This document shows, one piece after another, positions 8,564 through 17,176 of a stretch of DNA of 64,000 nt. This DNA comes from Pedobacter planticolens (lineage in GTDB: Bacteria > Bacteroidota > Bacteroidia > Sphingobacteriales > Sphingobacteriaceae): contig NZ_WNXD01000001.1 of assembly GCF_014172375.1 (NCBI RefSeq), positions 1,054,001 to 1,118,000 of the forward strand, given 5' to 3'. The notes under the pieces were generated by a model, which saw nothing but the letters and a program-made list of their open reading frames with translations, made no database searches and was not told the DNA's origin. Position 1 is the first letter of the stretch. Every line of letters starts with the position of its first letter. Both the position numbers and the translations under genes were made by a program.

Positions 8564-9679
8564 TTACCCCAAAGCTTGTTCAAAATCTGCAATCAAATCA
8601 TCTATATGCTCTAAACCCACAGAAACCCGAATTAAATTCTGTGGTGTTTTAGTATCAGGTCCTTCCACCGAAGCACGATGTTCAATTAAACTTTCTACAC
8701 CACCAAGGCTGGTAGCCTGAGCAAATACCTTTACAGTATTCACCACTTTTCTAGCAGTTGCTGCATCGCCTTTAACTAATACAGATAACATCCCTCCAAA
8801 ATCTTTCATCTGTTTTTTAGCAACATCATGTTGTGGATGAGAAGGTAAACCAGGATAATATACAGCCTCTACTTTTGGATGAGCTTCTAAATATTGAGCC
8901 AATTTCATCGCGTTTTCGCAATGTCCTTTCATTCTATAAGCCAACGTTTTAATACTTCTTAGCAATAAAAAACAATCAAATGGTGATGGAACTGCACCAC
9001 CATTTTGCTGTATGTTTTTAACTCTTTCCCAAAACTCATTTTTAGTAGCAGTAGTTAAAGAACCACCTAAAACATCGCTATGCCCACCAATATATTTAGT
9101 AGTAGAGTGCATTACAATGTCTGCACCTAAGGTAATGGGATTTTGTAAAGTTGGAGAAGCAAAAGTGCTATCAACTGCTAAAATGAGTTTATGTGCTTTA
9201 CAAATCTTTGCCAAAGCTTCAATATCAGTAATTTTTATGAGTGGATTAGAAGGCGTTTCTGCCCAAATCATTACTGTATTCGGTTTAATGAAACTTTCTA
9301 TTTTATCAACATCAATTAAACTAATAAAATCAAATGTTAGGGTTTCATTAAAAATACTGAGCAACTGTTTTTTCAAACCCCAATACATATCATCGGGTGC
9401 AATAATATGACTGCCAGATTTTAAGGCCTGAAAAATAGACATCCCTGCGGTATTACCCGATGAAAAAGCGCAAGTATCTGCACCAAACTCTAATGCTGTA
9501 ATTACGTTTTCTAAAGCAGCTCTGTTCGGATTACTCATTCTGCTATACATGTGCCCGCCCGGATAACCGCCATCTTCATCACGTAAAAAAGTTGTAGATA
9601 AGCTAATAGGCATCGATACATCGCCTGTGGCACTTTTCACTAAATTTAAAGCATGGATGGCAGCGGTTTCTGGTTTCAT
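8564..9679 (-). CDS. Cystathionine gamma-synthase / lyase family PLP enzyme
   Basis: The enzyme belongs to the trans-sulfuration Cys/Met family and links cysteine and homocysteine pools through cystathionine. The 371-residue product has the family layout, with PLP lysine in MHSTTKYIGGHSDVLGG (around residue 198), the preceding AVDSTFASPTLQNP loop, and the closing segment LIRVSVGLEHIDDLIADFEQAL. The compact length excludes MetY. Sequence alone does not decide between cystathionine gamma-synthase (MetB), beta-lyase (MetC) and gamma-lyase; SLGGVESLIEHRASVEGP near the end is common to MetB and gamma-lyases. Neighbouring cysE-cysM and metXY fit a role in cysteine-methionine exchange. Confidence 0.88.
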   Translation of the reverse strand: MKPETAAIHALNLVKSATGDVSMPISLSTTFLRDEDGGYPGGHMYSRMSNPNRAALENVITALEFGADTCAFSSGNTAGMSIFQALKSGSHIIAPDDMYWGLKKQLLSIFNETLTFDFISLIDVDKIESFIKPNTVMIWAETPSNPLIKITDIEALAKICKAHKLILAVDSTFASPTLQNPITLGADIVMHSTTKYIGGHSDVLGGSLTTATKNEFWERVKNIQQNGGAVPSPFDCFLLLRSIKTLAYRMKGHCENAMKLAQYLEAHPKVEAVYYPGLPSHPQHDVAKKQMKDFGGMLSVLVKGDAATARKVVNTVKVFAQATSLGGVESLIEHRASVEGPDTKTPQNLIRVSVGLEHIDDLIADFEQALG

Positions 9680-9786
9680 TTTTTTACTAATTAAATATCA
9701 AAGATTTATAACAAAGCTAAATTTTATCTCACTAAAAAAATGATTTTGGCAAGATTTATGTAAAAGGTTAATCAAAAAACAAGTAT

Positions 9787-10278
9787 ATGAAAAGAATATT
9801 TTTAATAGCAGCCTTAATTTGTAGTTCATTAATAGTGTTACAAAGCTGCTCTCCGAAAACAACAAGTGGTACAGTAGCTGTAAAACGTGGCGATGTATCT
9901 GGTAATTGGGTTTTAAACGACATTACTTTTGATGGTATTCCTGAAATTGCTGTAAAATCATTCTTGGGCGAAAGTTCTTACAAATGTTTTGTAGGCAGTA
10001 CTTGGAGCTTAACAAACAGCGGAAATGGAAGTTATAGTTTGCCATCAAGTGCAACTTGTGCAGCTAAAACACAAAGTATTTTTTGGTCTGTAAGCACAGC
10101 TGATGAAACTTTTCAGTTTAAAAAATTATACGAAGGCGATAAAGCTAAAAACGTAACAGAAGGTTATCGTTTAATGCTTTCTTCATCAGATGGAAACAGT
10201 ATGGTAATTAAATCGCCAATAGAATATGGTAGCAAAACTGCTTACATTGTAATGAATTTTACAAAAGCAGCTAAGTAA
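9787..10278 (+). CDS. Lipocalin-like lipoprotein
   Basis: The 163-residue product has a lipoprotein signal peptide ending LQSCSPK (lipobox Cys around residue 21) and a domain beginning RGDVSGNWVLNDITFDGIPE. The G-x-W strand and the small beta-barrel size fit the lipocalin-like lipoproteins common in Bacteroidota. Two further Cys (in SYKCFVG and SATCAAK) may form a disulfide. It probably sits on the periplasmic or outer face of a membrane; the ligand is unknown. It is divergent from the cystathionine enzyme and followed by a terminator-like palindrome, so it is probably a single-gene unit. Confidence 0.7.
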   Translation: MKRIFLIAALICSSLIVLQSCSPKTTSGTVAVKRGDVSGNWVLNDITFDGIPEIAVKSFLGESSYKCFVGSTWSLTNSGNGSYSLPSSATCAAKTQSIFWSVSTADETFQFKKLYEGDKAKNVTEGYRLMLSSSDGNSMVIKSPIEYGSKTAYIVMNFTKAAK

Positions 10279-10312
10279 TAAAATTAAGTACATCTATCTA
10301 TTAGCCACAGAT

Positions 10313-10360
10313 GCTCTGATTATTTAAGTTATAATCTCTGCATCTGCGGCTTTCTTTTTA
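10313..10360 (+). terminator. AGCCACAGATG-type palindrome acting as terminator
   Basis: AGCCACAGATGC (10313) pairs with GCATCTGCGGCT (ending 10351), and the inner GATTAT pairs with ATAATC, giving a stem of about 20 bp with few mismatches, followed by TTCTTTTTA. It lies 35 bp past the lipoprotein stop. The CACAGATG/CATCTGTG wording belongs to the same repeat family as the ATCTGTG units at 24655-24685. Confidence 0.65.
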
Positions 10361-10420
10361 TGTATTGTTTCTAAATAAGCCATTTTTACAAGAAAATGAT
10401 TTTCAATTAGGTCAATATTG

Positions 10421-10428
10421 TACTTTTG
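10421..10428 (+). promoter_or_regulatory. -7 promoter element of mqnE
   Basis: TACTTTTG matches TAnnTTTG and lies 23 bp before the GTG start of mqnE. I do not find a clean TTG at the expected upstream distance, so only the -7 element is supported. Confidence 0.5.
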
Positions 10429-10451
10429 CCTAAACATTAAAATGAATTACT

Positions 10452-11636
10452 GTGCAGGCTTTAACTCTACTTCTTAATAACCCGAATATTGCAGCACCTT
10501 TAAAGGCTATTGCCCAAAAAGTCCAAAATCATCAACGTATTACATTTGATGAAGGTGTATACTTATATGAACACGCAGAATTAGGGTATTTAGGTGTGTT
10601 GGCCAATTATATCAGAGAAGAAAAGCATGGCGATAAAACCTATTTCAATCGCAACTTCCATTTAGAACCTACCAATCTTTGCGTTTACGATTGTAAATTC
10701 TGTTCATATTCTCGTTTAATTAAACAAAAAGAAGAGGGTTGGGCATTAACTATGGATGAAATGCTCGACGTAGTTAAAAAGTACGATGATGAACCTGTTA
10801 CCGAAGTTCATATTGTTGGTGGCGTTTTACCGCAGTATGATGTAGAATTTTATTCGGGTTTGTTTAGCGCTATAAAAAAACATCGCCCTGCGTTACATGT
10901 AAAAGCATTAACGCCTGTAGAATATCACTACATCTTTAAAAAAGCCAAAATAGATTACGCTACGGGAATGAAATTGATGAAAGACGCAGGTTTAGAATCA
11001 ATTCCAGGAGGCGGAGCAGAAATATTTCATCCAGAAATTAGAGAGCAAATTGCCAAAGATAAATGTACGGCAGACCAATGGTTGGCGATACATGAAGAGT
11101 GGCATAAATTAGGTATGCGCTCTAACGCGACCATGTTATATGGGCATATTGAGAAATACGAGCATCGTGTAGATCACATGGAACGTTTACGTAATTTGCA
11201 AGATCAGACTAAAGGTTTTCAAACATTTATTCCATTAAAATTCAGAAATCAGCATAACCAAATGAGTCATGTGCCAGAAGTTTCGGTGATTGAAGATTTA
11301 CGTAATTATGCTATCGCTCGTATTTATTTAGATAATTTCGACCATATTAAAGCCTATTGGGCAATGATTAGTAGAGAAACTGCTCAACTTTCTTTAAACT
11401 TTGGGGTTGATGATATTGATGGAACACTAGACGATACGACTAAAATATATTCGATGGCAGGTGCCGAAGAGCAAAACCCAGCAATGAGTACACAAGAATT
11501 GGTTAATTTGATTAAACAAGTTGGCAGAAAACCAATTGAACGAGATACATTGTACAATGTGGTAACTGATTTTACCGATGTTGTTTTTGAAAGCGATGTT
11601 AAACCATCTTATTATAAACTGCCTGTTATAAATTAG
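10452..11636 (+). CDS. mqnE: Aminodeoxyfutalosine synthase (radical SAM)
   Basis: The enzyme joins the product of MqnA to SAM-derived adenosine to give aminodeoxyfutalosine in the futalosine route to menaquinone. The 394-residue product has the radical SAM triad CxxxCxxC in LCVYDCKFCSYSR (C77, C81, C84), the family stretch HIVGGVLPQYDVEFYSG, and GGGAEIFHPEIREQI. MqnC is similar, but the tyrosine-flanked cluster CVYDCKFCSYSR and overall pattern fit MqnE better. The start is GTG at 10452; no in-frame ATG lies near. mqnA lies one gene downstream, which supports the assignment. Confidence 0.9.
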   Translation: MQALTLLLNNPNIAAPLKAIAQKVQNHQRITFDEGVYLYEHAELGYLGVLANYIREEKHGDKTYFNRNFHLEPTNLCVYDCKFCSYSRLIKQKEEGWALTMDEMLDVVKKYDDEPVTEVHIVGGVLPQYDVEFYSGLFSAIKKHRPALHVKALTPVEYHYIFKKAKIDYATGMKLMKDAGLESIPGGGAEIFHPEIREQIAKDKCTADQWLAIHEEWHKLGMRSNATMLYGHIEKYEHRVDHMERLRNLQDQTKGFQTFIPLKFRNQHNQMSHVPEVSVIEDLRNYAIARIYLDNFDHIKAYWAMISRETAQLSLNFGVDDIDGTLDDTTKIYSMAGAEEQNPAMSTQELVNLIKQVGRKPIERDTLYNVVTDFTDVVFESDVKPSYYKLPVIN

Positions 11637-11640
11637 TTCA

Positions 11641-11715
11641 CTTGCTTATTGGTTCATTTGGAAAGATGCATAGCGTATTTAATACCAATGAACCATTGAA
11701 TTGATGAACAAACGA
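11641..11715. repeat. TTGGTTCATT-type intergenic repeat
   Basis: The gap contains TTATTGGTTCATTTGG on the left and CCAATGAACCATTGAATTGATGAAC on the right, which are near reverse complements around a centre with GCATAGCG. This is a separate palindromic family from its neighbours and lies between co-directional mqnE and the phosphatase gene. Confidence 0.6.
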
Positions 11716-11728
11716 ACGAATTTTCATT

Positions 11729-12340
11729 ATGAAAGAATTATACATCATCCGCCACGGCGAAACAGAATTGAATAGATTAGGGATTGTGCAAGGCAGAGGT
11801 GTAGACAGCGATTTGAATGATACTGGACGAGCGCAAGCAGCAGCATTTTTCGAGCGATATAAAGAAGTGCCATTCGATAAAATTTATACTTCAGAACTGA
11901 AACGCACACACCAAACTGTACAACAATTTATAGATTTAGGTTTGCCTTGGGAACAAGAAGCAGGTTTAGATGAATTAGCTTGGGGTTTATGGGAAGGCCA
12001 GCCAAATACCGAAGAAGCCAGAGTAGCTTTTAGAGAAATGGTAGAAAAATGGCAAGGCGGTAATTACAATGCTAAATTTGAAGGTGGCGAAAGTCCTAAT
12101 GATGTAATGTATCGTTTAGAAGAAACCATTATGTTAATTAAAAGCAAAGCTGAAGAAAAACGAATTCTTGTGTGCATGCATGGCAGAGCAATGCGATTGT
12201 TGTTATGTTTATTGCTAGATAAACCACTATCTGAAATGGGTGATTTCCCGCATCAAAATACAACATTATACAGGTTAAGTTTTGATGATAATAAGTTTAG
12301 TGTTATCGATTTTAACAATACCGACCATTTGAAAAGTTAA
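11729..12340 (+). CDS. Histidine phosphatase family protein
   Basis: The product is a 203-residue phosphoglycerate mutase-like phosphatase. The phospho-accepting His is in LYIIRHGETELNR (R8, H9, G10, E11), the second Arg is in YTSELKRTHQT, the acidic residue in LDELAWGLWEG, and the second catalytic His in VCMHGRAMRLLL (around residue 150). It therefore has a full active site. The substrate may be a sugar phosphate, a nucleotide or alpha-ribazole phosphate; the sequence does not decide. It lies between mqnE and mqnA but no futalosine step needs such an enzyme, so co-transcription may be incidental. Confidence 0.85.
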   Translation: MKELYIIRHGETELNRLGIVQGRGVDSDLNDTGRAQAAAFFERYKEVPFDKIYTSELKRTHQTVQQFIDLGLPWEQEAGLDELAWGLWEGQPNTEEARVAFREMVEKWQGGNYNAKFEGGESPNDVMYRLEETIMLIKSKAEEKRILVCMHGRAMRLLLCLLLDKPLSEMGDFPHQNTTLYRLSFDDNKFSVIDFNNTDHLKS

Positions 12341-12344
12341 TTTA

Positions 12345-12415
12345 CACCACCTAAGATATCTTAGAACAACTAAGATTGAATGTTGCTAAGGTTAACTGAG
12401 GTGTCTTAGGTGGTG
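12345..12415. repeat. CACCACCTAAGA-type palindromic repeat
   Basis: CACCACCTAAGA (12345) pairs perfectly over 12 bp with TCTTAGGTGGTG (ending 12415), and inside it CTTAGAACAACTAAG forms a second hairpin with further CTAAG words. There is no T-run, so it is not a textbook terminator. It separates the phosphatase gene from mqnA. Confidence 0.7.
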
Positions 12416-12435
12416 AAAGAAAATATAAAAACATA

Positions 12436-13161
12436 GTGAGTAAAATAAAAATATCAGCAGTTTCTTATACCAATACCAAACCATTTATTTACGGAATTGA
12501 ACATAGTGCTATTCGTAATGAAATAGATTTAAGTTTAGATATCCCATCAGATTGTGCCGCAAAATTAATTGCTAACACAGTTGATATTGGTTTAATACCG
12601 GTTGCTGCCATACCTCATGTACCCAATGCAACTATTATAGGTTCATATTGTATTGGTTCTGTGGGAGCTGTTAATTCGGTATTTATCTTTTCTAATGTTC
12701 CTGCTGCAGAAATAAAAACTGTAAAACTCGATTTACAATCTCGTACTTCTAACAACCTAGCTAAGGTTTTATTAAAGTTTCACTTTAAAGTTGAGGTAGA
12801 ATTTACAACAGATCAGGATGCGAAGACTGATGCGATTGTTTTAATTGGCGATCGTACTTTTGGGCGCAAGGCAGATTTTGCTTACGCCTATGATATGGGT
12901 GAGGAGTGGATGAAGTTTACTGGGCTGCCATTTGTTTATGCTGCTTGGGTTGCCAATAAAGCTATTTCTCCTGAGTTTGTTGCCGCATTTGATGAAGCAT
13001 TAAAATTTGGTTTAACACATAGGAAAGAAGTTTTAAAAGAACTGCCTGCACTTTCTAACTTCGATTTGGATGATTACCTTTTTCATAAGTTAGATTTTGA
13101 TTTAACTGATGATAAAAGGAAAGCGTTAGGGTTGTTTTTAGGGTATATAGAGGAGTTGTAA
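12436..13161 (+). CDS. mqnA: Chorismate dehydratase
   Basis: The enzyme dehydrates chorismate to 3-enolpyruvylbenzoate, the first step of the futalosine menaquinone pathway. The 241-residue product is a periplasmic-binding-protein-like fold used in the cytosol, beginning MSKIKISAVSYTNTKPFIYGIEH, with the family's SYTNTKPF and DIGLIPVAAIPHVPNA segments and LPFVYAAWVANKA. It has no signal peptide. The start is GTG at 12436. With mqnE two genes upstream it indicates respiratory quinone synthesis by the futalosine rather than the MenFDHCEB route. Confidence 0.9.
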   Translation: MSKIKISAVSYTNTKPFIYGIEHSAIRNEIDLSLDIPSDCAAKLIANTVDIGLIPVAAIPHVPNATIIGSYCIGSVGAVNSVFIFSNVPAAEIKTVKLDLQSRTSNNLAKVLLKFHFKVEVEFTTDQDAKTDAIVLIGDRTFGRKADFAYAYDMGEEWMKFTGLPFVYAAWVANKAISPEFVAAFDEALKFGLTHRKEVLKELPALSNFDLDDYLFHKLDFDLTDDKRKALGLFLGYIEEL

Positions 13162-13182
13162 ATTCTTTTATCTGTAACGCTC

Positions 13183-13208
13183 GTCATCCTGAGCGTAGTC
13201 GAAGGATC
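13183..13208. repeat. GTCATCCTGAGC REP unit
   Basis: The unit reads GTCATCCTGAGCGTAGTCG followed by AAGGATC. It is the left arm of the hairpin seen complete at 24538-24585 and sits directly next to the larger palindrome at 13226. Confidence 0.7.
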
Positions 13209-13225
13209 TTTCTAGTGGAATCTTG

Positions 13226-13313
13226 CTCGTCATTCCCGTGCAAACGGGAATCGTAATGCGATAAAAATACTTACTATAGCATTACGATTCCCAATCGAGT
13301 TGGGAATGACGAG
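13226..13313. repeat. 88-bp double-hairpin palindrome (BIME-like)
   Basis: The outer arms CTCGTCATTCCC and GGGAATGACGAG pair perfectly over 12 bp, and the inner CGTAATGC pairs with GCATTACG. Each arm can also fold alone (CCCGTGCAAACGGG; CCCAATCGAGTTGGG). It lies between the convergent 3' ends of mqnA and the 13319 gene and ends five bases before that gene's stop codon. It is the best-preserved copy of the family in the window. Confidence 0.75.
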
Positions 13314-13318
13314 TGTGT

Positions 13319-13774
13319 TTAGACACTTTTCTTAGCAGCAGCTTTTGGTTTTTTAACAACTGCAATAACTTCTTCTATAACTTCTACCTTCTTTTTAGCT
13401 ACGGCTTTTGGTTTTTTAGCTGCTACAACAGCTTCTTCTACTACTTCAACTTTCTTTTTAGCAGGTGCTTTAGCTTTTTTAACTACAGGTTGTTCTTCAA
13501 TAATGGGCTCTTGCACATCATCAGCCTTGATGGCTACATTTTTTTGTAAAAAAGAAGTTAAAACTTGCTTTAAATATAAATCGGGTTTTGGCATATTAAT
13601 TACAGTGCCTGGTTCTTTATCTTGAGATTGTTTAATGTATGCCGATTTAATTTTACCCCAATCTTTAGAATAAAGTTTGATGAACATTTCTACAAACTGC
13701 TCATCTGTATATTTTTTAGGCAATCTGCCTAGTACTACTTGTATTTTTTCTTCTTTTCTATGTAAAACTGCCAT
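13319..13774 (-). CDS. Small protein with lysine/alanine-rich, histone H1-like tail
   Basis: The 151-residue product has a compact N-terminal part (MAVLHRKEEKIQVVLGRLPKK through about residue 80), which I do not recognise, with helical content and the motif YTDEQFVEMFIKLYSKDWGKI. The last 55 residues are two near-identical repeats of about 21 residues of the form KKVEVVEEAVVAAKKPKAVAK. Such PAKK-rich tails resemble histone H1-like nucleoid proteins, and here they alternate with acidic VEEAV patches. DNA binding is an inference. The gene is single, and its 3' end abuts a REP palindrome. Confidence 0.65.
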   Translation of the reverse strand: MAVLHRKEEKIQVVLGRLPKKYTDEQFVEMFIKLYSKDWGKIKSAYIKQSQDKEPGTVINMPKPDLYLKQVLTSFLQKNVAIKADDVQEPIIEEQPVVKKAKAPAKKKVEVVEEAVVAAKKPKAVAKKKVEVIEEVIAVVKKPKAAAKKSV

Positions 13775-13879
13775 TTGTGATTTATTTCTTCAAAGATAGC
13801 CCATATTAATTAAACACTACTATGGTAAATCGATTCTGGTTTTATGTCATGTATTTCATTCGATTTATTAATTTTAGGT

Positions 13880-14455
13880 ATGACTCTTTTTGAAAAATCA
13901 AAATATTCTATTGCTATAATGCCTAATGAAAAAGAGATTAATTTTGTTGATGAATTAAAAAATGAATTACATTCGAAAATTGGTTGGTATCATAGTAAAA
14001 ATTCTAAAGCACATATTACCATAACTCAATTTGATGCAACTGATGATGATATCATTTTTATAGTTAATCGTTTAAAGGAAATAGCTAATTATGAAAATCC
14101 AATTCATTTAAATTTTGATGGCGTGAAGAATTATTCCAATGGAGCAATATTTTTAGCACCTGATGAACCTACAAAAAATAGCTTAACAGCTTTAATGAAG
14201 AGAATTCAACAACAACTACCTGTTAATAACCCATACCATAGTAAAGATCCTCATATGTCTATAGCTAGAGGTTTAAATGAAAATAATGTTAAAAGTGCAT
14301 TAAAAATGTTCTCAGATGCTAAACTATATTTCGACTGTAACCATATCGTTTTGAGAAAATTTAACTCAGTTAAACGACAATATGATATTTATTCTGAGGA
14401 TTTTAAATTTTTAGGTATACCACCTAAACCTATTGCCCAACAAAGTTTATTTTAA
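13880..14455 (+). CDS. 2'-5' RNA ligase / 2H phosphoesterase family protein
   Basis: I start at the ATG at 13880 (191 residues, MTLFEKSKYSIAIMPNEKE); an upstream in-frame ATG at 13844 would add 12 hydrophobic residues. The two HxT/S motifs of the 2H superfamily are present: HITITQFD in the first half and HMSIARGL in the second, spaced as in LigT-like cyclic phosphodiesterases. The family acts on 2',3'-cyclic phosphate or 2'-5' linkages in RNA. The actual substrate is unknown. Confidence 0.8.
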   Translation: MTLFEKSKYSIAIMPNEKEINFVDELKNELHSKIGWYHSKNSKAHITITQFDATDDDIIFIVNRLKEIANYENPIHLNFDGVKNYSNGAIFLAPDEPTKNSLTALMKRIQQQLPVNNPYHSKDPHMSIARGLNENNVKSALKMFSDAKLYFDCNHIVLRKFNSVKRQYDIYSEDFKFLGIPPKPIAQQSLF

Positions 14456-14564
14456 TGATTAACTCAGGAGTTTAATCCTGCTAACATTGTAATAATTTCT
14501 CCACAAAAACTACAACCCTAAGCCTCAAGATGCTATATTTACACTTTAGTAATTTACAACGATT

Positions 14565-17174
14565 TTGGCCAAAATAAAAGAGACCGTAACACCATTAATG
14601 CAGCAATACAATACCATAAAGGCGAAATACCCCGGTGCGTTATTGTTGTTTAGAGTAGGAGATTTTTACGAAACATTTGGCGAAGACGCTGTAAAAACTG
14701 CGCAAATTTTAGGCATTGTTTTAACCAAACGCGGCACTGGTCCGAATGGGGCTTTAGAGTTGGCAGGTTTTCCGCATCATTCCTTAGAAAATTATTTATC
14801 TAAACTAGTTAGGGCAGGACAAAGGGTTGCTATTTGCGATCAGTTGGAAGATCCGAAAATGACTAAATCCATTGTAAAACGTGGCGTAACAGAGTTGGTA
14901 ACGCCAGGTATTGCGTATAATGACAATATTTTAAGTCAGAAATCTAATAATTACCTAGCTGCAGTTTTCTTCGATAAACAAAATATAGGTGTCGCTTTTT
15001 GCGATATATCTACCGGAGAGTTTTTAGTTGCGCAAGGCAATGCAGAATATATAGATAAGCTTTTGCAAGGTTTTAGGCCTACGGAAGTTGTTTTCCAGAA
15101 AAGTAAACGTCAGGAATTTTTAAACCTATTTGGTGATAAATTTTATACTTATCATATTGATGATTGGGCTTTCACAACAGATTATGCGAACGAAATACTA
15201 ACCAAGCATTTTGAAGTTAATTCGCTTAAAGGTTTTGGTGTAGATAAATTACAAGCAGGTATTGTGGCAGCAGGAGTGGTGCTGTACTATTTGGGCGAAA
15301 CCGAGCATCGTAATTTGCAACATATTTCTGCTATTTCTCGACTAGAAGAGGATCGTTATATGTGGTTAGATCGGTTTACCATTCGCAATTTAGAACTGGT
15401 GAGTACAGCTAACGATAACGGTGTAACCTTGTTTGATGTGTTAGATCAAACCAGTACCCCAATGGGTGCAAGGATGCTGCACAAGTGGATTATAATGCCA
15501 CTTAAAGAACTAAAACCTATTCAAGAACGCTTGGGTATGGTTGAATATTTGGTGCATCACAATGAACTTTTACAAGAGTTTTTATCGCACATTAAACCTA
15601 TTGGAGATTTAGAAAGACTAATTTCTAAAGTTGGTTTGCAAAAAGCTGGCCCCAGAGAGTTGGTTCAATTAAAACGAGCTTTATCACACATAGAGGAAGT
15701 AAAAACATTAGCTGAAAAAACCGAAAACCCATTTTTAACGGTATTATCATCGCAATTAAATCCTTGTTTAAGCATTAAGGAAAAGCTAGAAAGAGAGCTA
15801 AATCAAGATCCTCCAGCTTTGCTGATAAAAGGAAATGTAATTGCCGATGGGATAGATGAGGAGTTAGATCGTTTACGTAAAATCGCCTTTGGCGGAAAAG
15901 AATATTTAGTCGAAATTCAGAAAAGAGAAGCAGTTAATACAGGAATACCATCCTTAAAAATATCATTTAACAATGTTTTCGGTTATTATTTAGAGGTTAC
16001 GCATACGCATAAAGATAAAGTACCTGAAGCGTGGATTCGAAAACAAACTTTAGTTAACGCAGAGCGATACATTACGCCCGAGTTAAAAGAATACGAAGAA
16101 CAAATTTTAGGTGCTGAAGAAAAAATACAAGCTATTGAAGTGCGTTTGTATAACGAATTAATGTATCAGGTTGCGCATTATATTAAACCTATTCAGCTGA
16201 ATGCGTATTTAATTGCACAATTAGATGTGTTGCTTTGCTTTGCTCAATTAGCGATTAAAAACCATTACGCAAAACCAATTTTAAACAATAAAAAGGAATT
16301 AGATATTAAAGGAGGTCGCCATCCGGTAATAGAAAAACAGTTGCCAACAGGCGATGAGTACATTACCAATGATGTGTTTTTAGATAATGATAGTCAGCAA
16401 ATAATTATTATTACTGGTCCGAATATGTCGGGTAAATCGGCAATTTTAAGACAAACTGCTTTAATTGTTTTAATGGCACAGATGGGTTCATTTGTTCCTG
16501 CAAAGGCAGCTCATATTGGCTTAATTGATAAAATATTTACTCGAGTTGGGGCATCAGATAATTTATCGAGCGGCGAAAGTACATTCATGGTAGAAATGAA
16601 TGAAACGGCCAGTATTTTAAATAATATATCGGATAGAAGTTTGATTTTGTTAGATGAAATTGGTCGTGGTACAAGTACATACGATGGTATTTCTATTGCT
16701 TGGGCAATTGCAGAATTTTTACACGAACATCCAACTGCACGACCAAAAACTTTGTTTGCGACGCATTACCATGAGTTAAATGAGTTAGAAAATACGATGA
16801 ACCGCATCAAAAACTTTAATGTAACGATTAAAGAGATGAACAATAAAGTAATTTTCTTGCGGAAATTAGTGCCAGGTGGTAGCGAACATAGTTTTGGTAT
16901 TCATGTAGCTAAAATGGCTGGGATGCCGAGTAAATTAATTAATCGTGCTAACGAAATATTAAAGCGTTTAGAGATTGATAGAACAGAGGGGCAAAGTATT
17001 AAAGATAGCATTAAAAAGGTGCAAAACCAGGCATATCAATTACAAATGTTTGCTATTGATGACCCAGTGTTAGTAAAAATACGAGATACCTTAAATAACC
17101 TAGATGTAAATTTGTTAACGCCAGTTGAGGCTTTGCTGAAATTGGATGAAATACAACGGTTAATTAAAACTTAG
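14565..17174 (+). CDS. mutS: DNA mismatch repair protein MutS
   Basis: MutS recognises base mismatches and small loops and recruits MutL. The 869-residue product has the mismatch-binding N domain with the intercalating Phe motif LLLFRVGDFYETFGEDA (FYE, around residues 34-36), the connector and lever domains, and the ATPase with Walker A GPNMSGKS (about 617-624) and Walker B LILLDEIGRGTS (about 690-700), plus the His of FATHYHEL. It is a normal-length MutS1. The start is a TTG at 14565, since the family N terminus begins a few residues before the first conserved segment and no ATG fits. The following NlpC gene begins 2 bp after its stop. Confidence 0.97.
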   Translation: MAKIKETVTPLMQQYNTIKAKYPGALLLFRVGDFYETFGEDAVKTAQILGIVLTKRGTGPNGALELAGFPHHSLENYLSKLVRAGQRVAICDQLEDPKMTKSIVKRGVTELVTPGIAYNDNILSQKSNNYLAAVFFDKQNIGVAFCDISTGEFLVAQGNAEYIDKLLQGFRPTEVVFQKSKRQEFLNLFGDKFYTYHIDDWAFTTDYANEILTKHFEVNSLKGFGVDKLQAGIVAAGVVLYYLGETEHRNLQHISAISRLEEDRYMWLDRFTIRNLELVSTANDNGVTLFDVLDQTSTPMGARMLHKWIIMPLKELKPIQERLGMVEYLVHHNELLQEFLSHIKPIGDLERLISKVGLQKAGPRELVQLKRALSHIEEVKTLAEKTENPFLTVLSSQLNPCLSIKEKLERELNQDPPALLIKGNVIADGIDEELDRLRKIAFGGKEYLVEIQKREAVNTGIPSLKISFNNVFGYYLEVTHTHKDKVPEAWIRKQTLVNAERYITPELKEYEEQILGAEEKIQAIEVRLYNELMYQVAHYIKPIQLNAYLIAQLDVLLCFAQLAIKNHYAKPILNNKKELDIKGGRHPVIEKQLPTGDEYITNDVFLDNDSQQIIIITGPNMSGKSAILRQTALIVLMAQMGSFVPAKAAHIGLIDKIFTRVGASDNLSSGESTFMVEMNETASILNNISDRSLILLDEIGRGTSTYDGISIAWAIAEFLHEHPTARPKTLFATHYHELNELENTMNRIKNFNVTIKEMNNKVIFLRKLVPGGSEHSFGIHVAKMAGMPSKLINRANEILKRLEIDRTEGQSIKDSIKKVQNQAYQLQMFAIDDPVLVKIRDTLNNLDVNLLTPVEALLKLDEIQRLIKT

Positions 17175-17176
17175 GT

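Noticed and set aside
13313..13549. Plus-strand open frame rich in Phe opposite the Lys-rich tail
   Set aside because: It is the mirror image of the AAA/AAG-rich repeats on the other strand; no independent support.
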